The notes: a model not told the origin generated them from the sequence alone. A stretch of DNA of 64,000 bases from Daphnia pulex (GCF_021134715.1 NC_060017.1:5642001-5706000), one strand, 5' to 3'; shown: positions 11,490 through 22,419, counted from the first letter of the stretch. A program made the numbers and translations.

Positions 11490-12141
11490 ATGAATACTGA
11501 ATCGCTGTCAAATCACAGTCCACCCAAAAAAGACTATCAACAGTTGCAAAAAATTCTTAAAGGAAGATGTGAGGAGATTTCAAAGGCAAGTTTGCTTTGA
11601 TTAATTATCGTACAACTATATTTTAATTCCTTATAATTATAGGACAACGATGCCCTTTCATCTCGGCTGATCAACTTGAAACTACTCATTTATAAATCTG
11701 AAAATCAGTGCAAGTACAGTTTCCCATACTACATAATCCTCTCAAATATTTGATTACTGTGCAAACATTTAGAAAGCTGAAAGATCGTCTCGAATACCAT
11801 GGAGTTGATTACCACACAGCTGCTGCTGCTGCTGCTGCAGCCAGTAATTATGCTGAAGCTACTGACTTTATAAGTGAAAAGGTATTACAGTTATTAACTT
11901 CATATTGTCTCATTTCATAATACTCTGCATGGTTTATTAATACAACTAGGCAGAAAATAATGTTAAATCCAGACCCAAACATATCAGGAAGAAACGAAAC
12001 AAACCAAGCAATAACCAGAAAAGTTCAACAGTACCTACCGATAACAACACAAACCCTTTAAAGGCTTCAACAGCTGAATTTGAAGGAAATTTGTCATCAT
12101 CATTCCCAATTTCAAAAGACGATAACCTTATTACCATGTAA
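11490..12141 (+). CDS. TFPT / INO80 complex subunit F homologue
   Basis: Likely counterpart of vertebrate TFPT, a small coiled-coil subunit of the INO80 chromatin-remodelling complex in the nucleus. Four exons: 11490-11585, 11643-11713, 11773-11881, 11950-12141, giving 155 residues. The conserved part is residues about 13-75: KKDYQQLQKILKGRCEEISK, then a Leu-rich helix, then KLKDRLEYHGVDYHTA. This parallels the family pattern of Tyr-x-x-Leu, Arg-Cys-x-Glu-Ile and ending in Tyr-Gly-x-Asp-Tyr. It is followed by an Ala run (seven Ala from GCT repeats) and a basic tail (PKHIRKKRNK), then a Ser/Asn-rich end. The first intron uses a GC donor (AAG|GCAAGT). Identity rests on one short conserved region, so the call is moderate. 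A likely poly(A) signal AATAAA is at 12171-12176. Confidence 0.65.
11819..11840 (+). repeat. GCT repeat coding for an alanine run
   Basis: Consecutive GCT/GCA/GCC codons inside the third exon of the TFPT-like gene give seven alanines. This is a coding microsatellite likely to vary in length. Confidence 0.8.
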
Positions 12142-12170
12142 TCTCCTTAATTGTATTTCTACTTTAACCT

Positions 12171-12176
12171 AATAAA
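12171..12176 (+). terminator. poly(A) signal for the TFPT-like gene
   Basis: AATAAA 30 bases after the stop codon at 12139-12141. Confidence 0.6.
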
Positions 12177-12214
12177 TGTTCAAATTTCCATAAAGCAAAG
12201 TAAAGTCTTATGTG

Positions 12215-12220
12215 TTTATT
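12215..12220 (-). terminator. poly(A) signal for the cystatin gene
   Basis: AATAAA on the minus strand, 52-57 bases after the cystatin stop codon. It lies only about 40 bases from the opposing signal of the plus-strand neighbour. Confidence 0.6.
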
Positions 12221-12271
12221 AATTTTTTATGATAAAAAGTGCCATTAAAATATTGAATGGAAATATATAAG

Positions 12272-12648
12272 TTAAAAATATGTGATGGGATCTTCTCTAG
12301 TCTTGTCTTCTTGAATGGAATGAACAGATACTTCACGTTGCAGATTTTTGTATATGCGTGCATGGATGCATTTATCATTGCCAACATGAATCTGCAATGC
12401 AATAGGTAATTTAATTAAAAGTGTGTATGAGAAACTTAGGAAAAATAAAGGAATATTAAACAGTTCTTGACCTTGACAAAATAGTTGCGTCCAGCTACTA
12501 CTTGAGACTTAAAAGTAATGGCTTCAAATACTTCAAAAGTTCCATTCATTTTTCCTGTAATTTGGTCTTTGACTTGTTCAACCAAAGTTTGTACTTCAGC
12601 AGTAGCAGGCTCATCGTTATCAGAGATTCCTCCTGTCATTTTGGACAT
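12272..12648 (-). CDS. stefin-type cystatin (cysteine protease inhibitor)
   Basis: Intracellular inhibitor of papain-like cysteine proteases such as cathepsins. Two exons, 12648-12472 and 12391-12272, join in phase 0 to give 98 residues, the usual stefin length, with no signal peptide and no disulphide pattern. Key inhibitory elements are visible: the N-terminal Gly pair (MTGG, residues 6-7), the first hairpin loop QVVAG at residues 49-53, NYFVK immediately after it, and the characteristic C-terminus PITYF. ATAEVQTLVEQVK near residue 15 matches the stefin helix. The second hairpin, usually Leu-Pro, reads NLQRE here, so that contact may be weaker. Confident family call. Confidence 0.93.
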
Positions 12649-14494
12649 TCTCTAGAGGTGCAAGAAGAAATCACAATTAAGAAAATTTGCTTTTTAATAG
12701 TCGAATGGATTATGTGCAGTAAAAGAAATCAAATAGAACATTTTAAAATACCAATATTGAGCTGTAAGGTTAAAAAGTGTAGCCTGAATCTGCTGGAGAG
12801 TGAAGACTGAGACAGCAAGACTAGAACTAGAAATAGAATGCGCACTTGTGTGTAACGTAAGGCTGTAGAATTGTAGATGATGATTCACCACAAGTGTTCG
12901 ACGTTGATCAACGATTCGACTTGGTAAATTTCGTTGGTAAACTGCTGCATGGACGTCACGTCAGCTGATGAGTCAACGCCCGTTCTTTTGTTTGTTGTTG
13001 TCACACTAACGTCCTGGTTTGTGGTTTCCATAACAAAGCCTCCCCCTTTTTTTCTTCATAAGATTAATAGGTTAATATTTCAAGAAACTCCTAATCTTTT
13101 TACAACGCAATACCCAATACTGTTTTTTTTTTATTATTTTTTTTTCTAAAATTATATTAAATTAAAAAAATGCGGGAAAATCTTTTATTTTTGTAAATTC
13201 TTCGTTGTTGGTTTTTCACGCAAGATGGAGTTGTGTAGACGGAAGAAGTTGCATCGACTGCTGTTGTCTTTTGACAGCTACGATTAATTATTTACTATTT
13301 TTTATTTCTACTCCTTCTATCACTCTAACAGCGAGAATATTGGTCTATTGGAATAACGGACTTGGATGTCAAACTATATTTTAGGTAAATATTATGTGGA
13401 AAATGCAGTTCAAGCAGTTCTAACTCCACTATTTATTAAAACTTCCAAAGCAGAATTCAAACACAACTCAACCCAAAATTGGCTCACGGCTCACTTTCAT
13501 TTTCATTGTAGGTAGCTGATTAGCGTAAAGAATCGACGTTACATATACCTATGTGGCCTACATGATGAAGTATCAAGTATGTATGAGAAATTTATCTTGA
13601 GAATTGGTACATCACAATGAGCACATCACTCCACTACCGCCACTACTTTGAAATCTTCACTCTCCTCTTTCACTTGAGTAGTTAAACTTTAATGACTCAG
13701 TATAAGTAAACTCCTTTACATTTATCTCATTTTCACGAGGGAGCTTAAAATATGAAAACGAAACGTCAAATCTAAAAACGCGAAAGCGAAAGCGAAACGT
13801 GAAACACGGAACACGAATTATATCATTTTTGAGACAGAGAAATTGGCAAAACCTCAATAGATTTGCGAAAAGTCTTGCGAAAAGCTTAGCGAAGCAGTAA
13901 AAGAAAATTGTGTTACGGTCTGACGGACTCAATTATCTTCCACATATTTTAATGAGTAACTTTCAGATTTGTTCTCATAAAAAAAAATTTCTTTACTCCA
14001 GGCTATGACGACAATTATGGGTTTTTAAAACTTTTCCCGATTCATAGTTTAAGTGCTTTTATAGTTTATGTAAAATTAAGAAATAAAAGAAAACAAGGAA
14101 AACTATTTTTCAGAAATCAACTGTGCGACGCCACTGCGGTCGTGCTATTTCTCCCTTACGTTCAGATCCGTCAAGTGAACAGAACAGGAACACATGGAAC
14201 ATGTTTCGTTAAATGAGAATTCTGTGGGCCTATCACATGTCCCACAAAGAAAACTGCACTCAAGAAACAAGTTTGATTTGTAAAAGTTTCTATTCATCAC
14301 TAGGTATTGCTAATGAATAATTGAAAAACGACTTTTAGTTAGCCAGGGCTTTGTAGAAAATTTAGATTTTATTGTGTCATGAAACTATGTTAACGATATA
14401 TTCATCTGATATTCATATACAACTGAATCTATAGATCACAATATGGCGAGCAGTTCATACAGATAATTTTATAATGTCTATATTTTAAGTGAGA
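12649..14494. other. cystatin promoter region and intergenic sequence
   Basis: No supported gene. Around 13,110-13,170 there are long A/T runs. Nothing else recognised. Confidence 0.5.
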
Positions 14495-15072
14495 TTAATA
14501 TATTCCGTAAGGTTGACCATAGCCGTAAGGTTGACCATAGCCGTAAGGCGTTTGGAGATAGTCCCTTTTCGAGTCGCTTCCATGTTGGTAGTTGTTCAAG
14601 ATCCTGCTGTAGTCGTAATGTCCCTGTATATTTCCAATGAAAATTGTAAAAAATAATTGCACCATAGATATTTATCTCAGTAAACATTTACCGCGTGTCC
14701 CTCATAATTGCCAAAGACATATTTATCATAGCCGGAACCATAATGAGGAGGTTGATAATCGACAAATCCATAACCTAATAACTCACGAAAAAAATTTGTT
14801 ATTGAAATTCGATTAATCATACATGCCAATAACACTGTCAGTCACCTCCGTAGTCAGCCCCATAACCGTACACTGATGGCCGAGCACTTATCATCACTGC
14901 CATAACTCCGATAAGTAGAAAACAAATTACCTGTAATTAAAAAAATGAATAAATAATTCATACAAGTGCTAAGTAAATATTGTAGCACAATAGTCGATTA
15001 TTCCTAATTTGACCCTGTCTAGGAATAGATGCCTAATTGTTGCTTTTAAGTTCTTACAGTGACGTTTTTCAT
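14495..15072 (-). CDS. small secreted Gly/Tyr-rich peptide, paralogue B
   Basis: Four exons: 15072-15058 (15 nt), 14930-14846 (85 nt, same length as in paralogue A), 14774-14692, 14623-14495, giving 103 residues. Signal peptide MKNVT then VICFLLIGVMAVMISA, likely cleaved near SARP. The conserved block reads HYGSGYDKYVFGNYEGHAG. The C-terminus carries a short internal repeat of Tyr-Gly-x-Gly-Gln-Pro units (YGYGQPYGYGQPYGIY), produced by a tandem repeat in the DNA near 14505-14545. No Cys. Same exon layout, phases and TATA spacing as paralogue A, so the two arose by duplication. Function unknown; secreted structural or antimicrobial peptide are the reasonable options. Confidence 0.82.
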
Positions 15073-15160
15073 TTTTAAAATAACGAACAGATGGACAGCG
15101 AAACAAGTGACTTGCTGGCACCGTCGAAAGAAACTAGTCGAACTTCCTCAGATGGGCGTT

Positions 15161-15172
15161 GTTTTTATATTT
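15161..15172 (-). promoter_or_regulatory. TATA box of Gly/Tyr-rich peptide gene B
   Basis: AAATATAAAAAC on the minus strand, about 90 bp before the ATG at 15072, matching the other two paralogues. Confidence 0.65.
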
Positions 15173-16517
15173 GCCACCAAAATCTCACAACTTTCCCTTT
15201 TTTTAAAAAGAAGATTGCGCATATGGACATTGTTACAGCAATTCACAGTTCCATACTATTGAAATGCTTTTTTTTAATGGTTTTCTCGTGTTGCTATTTT
15301 TAAGAGGGAGGCGTTTATTGTTCCGCTACCTTTCCCGTGCAGACTATTTCAGTCGATTTCTCCATAGTAATGGTCTATACAGTTTAGTTACCGACACTGC
15401 ATGGGCTATAAACACCGAATTGCATCAAATGCACCGCGCCATCGGTCTAAGCGAAAAAGATTTTTTTATGATAGGCCCCAGACAAAATGTTTAATACAAT
15501 TATTTCATAGGCCGATTAGTATAAGTCTCACCGTTTTAGAATATTTAAAAAACTAAATACTACGTATTTACGACTTCGTGAAACTGCCAAAACATTCGCT
15601 CTGCTGGAAGCCTGAATACGTTAAAGCAATATAGCATCAACATATAACAGCCAGGCTATCATGATTTATTATTGGCTTTAACAGTAATCTATAGTCGAAG
15701 CCAGTGGCGAGAACTTTCCATGGTAGATGCTAATATATGTGTTTGCTACACATTCGTTATTTCCTATAGTGATGACAGCTCTCTCTCGCACCTGTTCTAC
15801 TTGTCTCTCACTTGCGCAAGAAAATTCGTCATCGTATATAACCATACGGAGACGCTGCGCTGTAGAAATTCGTGCTGCGACGAATGAAATGAAAGTGTTC
15901 AGCTGGCTTATTGTGTTTTTGTATTTATACTCTTCTCCGGGCGTTTTTTTTTTATTATTGCATTCTGGCTTATCGTGTGTTGCGAGAAATCCGGAACGAA
16001 AGAAAAATACGAGTTAACTTTTCTCTCCATTATTTTCAGCGTCACAGCTCGTTTATTGTCTTCTTTATAACACAAGTCGTTGATCAAAAGTCCTACACGA
16101 AGCAAAAGCTATTAGCCTATTACGAAGACCGATGATTGTCCACCCACACAAACAATTTTTGTAAAAAAAAAATGATAATGGTAATAAAATAAATCTATAT
16201 GGACTACTAAAGATGATACGCGTTCTTTGATGTCTTGAAAGTAAAATTCGCCATCTGCAGAAGCAGCCGATCGCGAAGATTCTTTATCAAGAACAGTTTT
16301 CTCTTTTGCTTCTTAATAATGGGGGTAGTACAATTTAAGTACCAAATCGAAATTGAAGTGTTTATTCCATGATTTATATAGTTCTAGTTTTTTTTTTACC
16401 TACACAGAGGTTCCATATAAAAATAAAAGCAGATATACGTTATACACATCAGGACTGTCTTCTAGAATATTTAAAAAAATCCAAACAAGCTCGAGAAGTG
16501 GCCGGCATCACAAAGTC
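15173..16517. other. spacer between paralogues B and C
   Basis: AT-rich, no supported coding sequence or additional copy of the GSGYD block found on either strand. Confidence 0.5.
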
Positions 16518-17031
16518 TTAGTAAGCTTTCTTTTCAGACTGATAAAGTCCCTATAAAATGTAATTTAAAAATAAATAAAATAAGGATAATACGAAATTTT
16601 TCAGTAAGTATACCGGGTGGCCTTCGTAAACACCGTAGATTGATTTGTCGTAGCCAGAGCCTATGTTTTAATAATTTTTCCAACAATTAAAATGATGTCA
16701 AATACTTAAATAGTGCATAACCAAAGTTCTTTTACCATAAATAGGAGCGGGTTGAGAACCATATTCCGGGCCATTTCCATAACCTGACATACCAGTGTAT
16801 TGGAAAAAAAAATTATTTCACTGATTCCATTACTATTTATTTTTACTTGAATATACCTTTAGTTGCCTTCGGGGCATCGTATCCGTACGACGATGGATGC
16901 GCAAAACCAAAGGTTACCATGAAAATGATGGTCATCAAAGCAATCATCTAAGTTAAATGAATATTTAATTTTAAAAGCTTATATTATTATTGAACGACAC
17001 TTTAAAAAATACATACCGCGAATTTGAACAT
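16518..17031 (-). CDS. small secreted Gly/Tyr-rich peptide, paralogue C (shorter, extra intron)
   Basis: Five exons: 17031-17017 (15 nt), 16947-16857, 16783-16736, 16660-16614, 16550-16518, giving 77 residues. Signal peptide MFKFA then MIALMTIIFMVTFGFA, with likely cleavage before HPSSYGYD. The shared block reads IYGSGYDKSIYGVYEGHPG but is interrupted by a phase-1 intron inside the first Gly codon of GSGYD; paralogues A and B have no intron there. The long Gly/Tyr tail of the others is reduced to LYQSEKKAY. The start is supported by the 15-nt first exon and the TATA box about 90 bp upstream. Function unknown. Confidence 0.8.
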
Positions 17032-17116
17032 TTCAAAAAATGAAAGAAGAGCTGCGTGCCGGTTTCGTTATTTTGGAGGGTAGTAGGAAACTGACTTATC
17101 CAACAAAGTAAGGATG

Positions 17117-17129
17117 GCTTTTTATACTC
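17117..17129 (-). promoter_or_regulatory. TATA box of Gly/Tyr-rich peptide gene C
   Basis: GAGTATAAAAAGC on the minus strand, about 90 bp before the ATG at 17031. It is the clearest TATA match of the three paralogues. Confidence 0.7.
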
Positions 17130-18926
17130 GTTGAATACAATGGCCCATGCGATTTCACAAGAGTACTTGCATGTCATGTCGAGAATACTTTCGCGAACGT
17201 TTCTTTGGATGCGTCAAAATTTATAAGCGTTACATTCGCTCCCGCTGCTACTAAATCGATGTGTACCTTTCTCGGCCGTATGATTGCAAGCAAAGGCTCT
17301 TGGACGATTTTTTTTTTTTTTCAAAGTGGAGTAAGGCCGTAATATGATGGCCTTCTTCTTTTAAGAAGAGAAACTTTTAAAGAAAAATTCGAAAATGACG
17401 CTGTCGTAATAATGAAATTCGTTTATTTCCATCTTCGTCTCGTATTTTCTTGTTTAGATAAAAATACAGCTGAGGGCGTCATCTCAAGTCTGCCCCTTTT
17501 TTAAAATGTATGATCGAGTTATTAAGTTTTGAAGCATTTTATACATAAGAAAGATGGTCACACAGCCCCTCAATAAATCATACTTTGTTACTTTCCCTCC
17601 CCTTCAATGCCAACGAGCAATGATAGTCAATGGAGCACGAATACCGTGCCATTACGACTTAAAACATTTCTTTCCTATGTGATAAAATAAGTCCATACAA
17701 AACCGATTTCTGATTATTTCTCTAAACTTCCGATAGGACCTACGTAAATTTCAATTCATTTGTTCGTTTTGTTTGCAAACAAAGAAAGAAAGCATCTTCG
17801 TTTTACGGGTGTGGGCTCTTCTCAACCTAATCAATTCATATTCTATTCATCTCCGCGTCAACTCTACTCAGTTGATATTTTTATTGGTCAACTTAATAAC
17901 CATTTTTGAAAAAGCCGCTATCATCATTCATCAGGCACCTAGTAGAGACATTTCGTACTACTTATTGGAATCATGCTTGATTGTTTGTCGTCTGCTGCGA
18001 GTCGCATGGCGGCTTACTTTTGGTGGCGGCGAGTGCTTTTGGTTTCGTAAGGAAAGAACTAAAGAAGAACAGAAATAGGAGATTACTTTAATGTTCTTGT
18101 GACTGTTTTATGAGATATTTATTATTTAGGCTATGTTAAGTAGAGAGGACACAGAAAAACAGCAGTTTTATTGTTTTAAGATTCTGTTCTGGTAAATCTG
18201 TAGATTATGTTGCACAAAGTGCATCAACGAATTTTTTTAGAAAATAGCAAGGGTTTTTGTGTTGGATGTTAACGAAGAAGCCGATGGCTCATTACTGAAA
18301 CCATTAACTTGAATCTCTAATAACTGTAGAATGCATCATATGTCCACATCACCATGTATGCAAATATTTTAAAACAGGATGTTGAACCTGGCCAACTCGA
18401 CAAGAAATGATGCAGCATACTTCAGTCTAATTCAATCCAAGAGGTCACACTATTTTACAGTAATCATTATTGTTTAATTATCTATATCTATATTAGCTAT
18501 CTTTTTTGAAGATCTGATCATAATCTCAGATCTACTAATCCTCTGAAGTCTGAATGAATGATTATCAAAAGGCAATTAGAAAGCAGTTTGGCCATCAATC
18601 AATCAATCTTCATGCATCAATATGACCAGTGAGAGTCAAGTGACAATGTTGAGTTGTTGCGCAGTGCGCACTGCTTCTTCTTCAGGATGACATCAAGACC
18701 AGACGTGGCATAATTTAACCTAACTTTCCATTTCAGCACTACTTAATCAAGGTTTTTCTGCCTCTTTAAAGTCTATCTTTTAGGCTATTGTAAAGTATTT
18801 AATTAGAAGTGCACACAATCATGGGTAGTTTAGTTTGCTAAATTGAACCACCGATGCAGACATTGAAACCTTTTTTCAGTTCCAGACTAAATAAAATTTG
18901 TCTATTCAGCAATTTGTTATTGCCAA
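17130..18926. other. intergenic, nothing recognised
   Basis: No frame with recognisable protein features. The longest frame, 17773-18078 (+), lacks any domain or splice support. Confidence 0.5.
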
Positions 18927-20730
18927 CAAACAGTGCATGAAGAGTTCATCCCCTAACCGCTATTTCATGTTCCGTGACACGCGGGATACGAATTACTTGA
19001 AATCTAAACTCAGGCGAAGGAGCAACCCGGAAGCGGCTCACCTCTGGAAGTTGAATGTTGAGCGAAGATGAGTATTCTATAAAGTTCAAATGAATTTTAT
19101 TTAAATCTTAAACGTGTCATCTAATTTAATGTAAATTCTAGTTTAACAATCGTCACAGATAATGTTGCAGTAGAATATTTTGGTTTATTATTTGAATTGA
19201 TATAATGTAGGTATAATAAAATTGTTTTTTCATACAACATTTCCAATGAGATTAATTTTATTTTTGTTATAGGTTCACGTTTAGCGGTGATGTTGCTGTC
19301 AAATGTGGCATGTTGTTGCAGTCTTAGGTGGTGCTGCTGCTGCACAAACAGTGCAGGACGAATTCAACTCGTGATTGCTGTTTCATGTGCGCCGACACGC
19401 AGGGTACGAATTACTTGTAATCTAAAATTGAGCGAAAATTGTTAACGAGAGTAGCAACGCGGAAGCGGCTCACTTCTGGGAGACGTTGAACGATTATGAA
19501 ATGGAAGTGAAATGCCGTTCCGTTTCCGTTTCTGCCAAAAATAAGTCGCTATGCTTAGAGCCTGATTAAAGTGTTGACGAATCTGGTCAATCATTCCACC
19601 CATCAAATTGGCTTAAGTAAAATCAACAAATTTGTGTTTAATGATTATGGCTGAGATACTGAGAGGACATCTCGTGGCCAGGTTTGGAGTTGTTGGGCGT
19701 AGTCTAGCTGTTTACCGTTTAGCCCCTACCTTCTTCTTGGTTTTTCGTTAGAGTTCTGATGGAAGAGACGCCATGTTCCTTTGTTTGGGGTTGTGATGTG
19801 AGCTTAATTAACTGGATTGCTACTTGCTAGGCATTTCTTAGAATTTGTGATGGGTTTTAGTTAGTTCGGGTTGGCGGTTGGTGATCTCGCTATTATTCTT
19901 GGTATTGGTTCGATTAAATTGTCGTGCAGTGAAACTTGGAAAGTGCCCTGAAAGCTGCCTGAAAGTGTTAAATGTAATTTTTTATCTGTAGATGAATTTT
20001 GATGCTTAAGACTTGGAAACATGCTGTCCACCACATCCAGAAGCTGAGTAACATTTTACATGTGGATGTGGAAAGTTCTGAATGGTAAAATCATTGATTA
20101 AACTGATTGAAATTTTGATCATGACATTTGTAATGATTGATTGCAGGCATCTTATAATATAAGGAGCTTCCACCAACCAGTCTAGGACTTGCATCTAATT
20201 GTGCAGGTTTCGTGGAGTTCTCATTTACCTTTGCTGTGAACATCATGAACACATACACTATTTGAAGGTGACAATCTTATCCAATTTAGATTTTACAATT
20301 AAAATGTGATCAAACTTTGCATCCACTGGTTAGTTTTAACATTTTGGGATTTCGACAAGTCAACAGCTATTTCCTTCAGTCATGTGTTCTGTTGTGGATT
20401 TTTTAAAGGGGAGTTTGTTGTAAGCAAGAAAGGCAGTTACTGAAAAAGGTTTTGTTTATTTGTTTCACTGTAAAGTATTCTTCAAACATTTAAATCTTAA
20501 ATTAGTCATCTAGTTTCATGTAAATTTGAGTTTCAATGTTAGGTATAATATAATGTTTAATATTTGGGTTTAATATTTGAAGTGATATAATGTAGCATAT
20601 TATTTTTAGTTTCATACAGGATTTCCAATGATGCTGAAGATAATTTTTACTTTGGTTATAGGTTCATGTTTACGGAGCAGTGGTGTTGCTGTCCAATGTG
20701 GTGTGTTGTTGCAGCCTATGGTGGTGAAAG
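18927..20730. repeat. duplicated blocks in order B1-A1-B2-(gap)-A2
   Basis: Block B (about 140 bp, containing ATACGAATTACTTG and GGAAGCGGCTCAC) occurs at 18927-19067 and 19345-19495. Block A (about 260 bp, containing TTTCCAATGA and GTTATAGGTTCA) occurs at 19082-19345 and 20473-20730. Copies are clearly related but diverged by many substitutions and small indels. Block A contains a plausible splice acceptor (tttgttatag|GTTCA), so these may be duplicated exons of a noncoding transcript. No coding frame is shared between copies. Confidence 0.75.
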
Positions 20731-21040
20731 ATATCTGCATCAAGTTGCTGTTCCTTGTGCATCCAAGGTGCTGGTTTTGTGCTACAGAAGTGACATCCAA
20801 TTTTGTTTATAATTGCTATTTGTGCCTTTGCAGTTTATCTTTATATATTGAGAAGGAAAAAAAAAGTATTACGGGGAGGTTTATGTCAAACAAATAATAA
20901 ACATGTCCAGGATGGGGGAATGAGGAGGAAGTTGGAGTGGGGTATTTGATTATGATTTACTAAAAGAAGTGAGGTATATTTTTAATGAATATGCAGTACT
21001 TGGTGATAGAAACTGTTGTTAACCTATACCTTCCTGTCAA

Positions 21041-21165
21041 CCTATACCTTCCCTACTTCCACTTACACATCCATTCCTCAAACCCCATAAGCACCAACAC
21101 CAAATCCCACATCCACTCACATCCATTCCTAAAACCCCACAATCCCCAACAACAAATTCACACAA
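21041..21165. repeat. C/A-rich simple and short direct repeats
   Basis: Repeated CCTATACCTTCC and ACATCCATTCCT followed by AAACCCCA units within about 125 bp. Low-complexity sequence, no coding evidence. Confidence 0.6.
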
Positions 21166-21304
21166 TAATTGTATATCTATTATCATATTAATAGCAAATA
21201 AATAAAATGTATTGTATAAAAATTTGTGAAACTATATTTATTCCGGAACACTTGCAAAATAAACAATTCATTAAACAGAGCGTCCGGTTCAAGACAATTT
21301 TTTT

Positions 21305-21824
21305 TGTGCGAGGCTTTTTAGAAAGCAATCCGCCACCCAATTTGACAAAAAGTGGTAGTTTGTTTTCACGGAAATTGCGTCAGACGGTTAAACAATTTCT
21401 AGTTCAAAAATCTCATGTAGAAATTAGCATCTAGTCTACTGGTGCAAATTGCGATTCTTTAAGCTTTGATTAATTTAGGTGATGTGTTAAAAGCAATTGT
21501 GGGTAGCTAAAAAATTGATCTAACTTTTTCTGAATATTTTGGTTTTAGATCACTGTTGTTTTTTAATTTGCTTGTGATCTTTCTTCAAATTATTCTGAAA
21601 AAGCGAATTAGTTCAATTTATTGGCTACTCACAATAGCTTTTAACACATCGCATAAATTAATCAAAGCTTAAAGAATCGCAATTTGCACCAGTAGACTAG
21701 ATGCCAATTTTCTACGTGAGATTGTTGAACTAGAAATGTTTTAACCGTCTGACGCAATTTCCGTGAAAACAAACTATCACTTTTTGTCAAATTGGGTGAC
21801 GGATTGCTTGCTAAAACTCGCACA
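21305..21824. repeat. 520-bp imperfect palindrome (foldback/MITE-like element)
   Basis: The left arm starts TGTGCGAG near 21305 and the right arm ends with its complement at 21824. Arms of roughly 240 bp are inverted copies with few mismatches: both carry GGAAATTGCGTCAGACGGTT, GTAGACTAGATG and TTAATCAAAGCTTAAAGAAT, or complements of these. The centre is near 21565. No protein is encoded. Clear target-site duplications were not found, so the class is uncertain; a foldback or MITE element is the likeliest explanation. Confidence 0.85.
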
Positions 21825-22150
21825 TGCAGTGTCGGCGTAGATCCAGGGAGATTACCTGGAAATGGAAGAGGAGAGAAGAGTGCGAGGCAAGTTTTACTGG
21901 GGAGCGATTAGTCACTACTAGGCTTCCGGGTTAGACTCATGACCCTCTAAAAGTTTTCGTCGGATCATGCGCCTTCCAAGTCCCCGTTCGACCAGAGCCC
22001 TCCCCTCCTCCTGGTTTCACAGCGGGTGAGTGACCACCGGCGGGCGTTGGTTAGTGGTTAGTTAGGGAAACGGGGCCACAGAAAAGAAGGGAGCCCAGAT
22101 ATGCACTTGTCATTTATCTACATCTACATAATTTTTTGATCAGACTTGAA
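21825..22150. other. GC-richer stretch of unknown nature
   Basis: Directly flanks the palindrome and differs in base composition from it (for example CCACCGGCGGGCGTTGG near 22035). I could not identify a tRNA, rRNA or SINE structure in it. Confidence 0.3.
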
Positions 22151-22419
22151 TTTCAGCATTCTCTCCTCAGTTTCACCAACGGGTCTTTGGATCGGCGACG
22201 AAAACCTGCAAGTAGAATGGAGATTTATATAGAAGACAATAATTTCCAAATGAGATTGTAGCAACAGCAAGCATTACCTCAAATCAAATATCTTGGTCTT
22301 AAATTAGAACTAGTTGTGATGGCCACTTTAGTGCAACCTCTGGAGTGGCAGCGTTATGGTCCTTTGGAACTGATGAGAGCTTCAATCTCTGGAGTAATAA
22401 TTAACAGCGAATAGATAAC
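22130..22419 (-). ncRNA. possible exons of a noncoding minus-strand transcript
   Basis: One exon is well delimited: acceptor ttatatatttcag before 22419 and donor TTTGAG|GTAATG at 22278. The next acceptor (attctacttgcag) precedes 22205, leaving a 72-bp intron. All three frames of the 142-bp exon contain stops, so it is not coding. It might be the 3' UTR of the broken ORF at 23432-23913 or an independent noncoding RNA. The lower boundary is arbitrary. Confidence 0.35.

Noticed and set aside
21825-22150. Possible tRNA- or SINE-derived segment
   Set aside because: I could not find paired stems or convincing A and B boxes.
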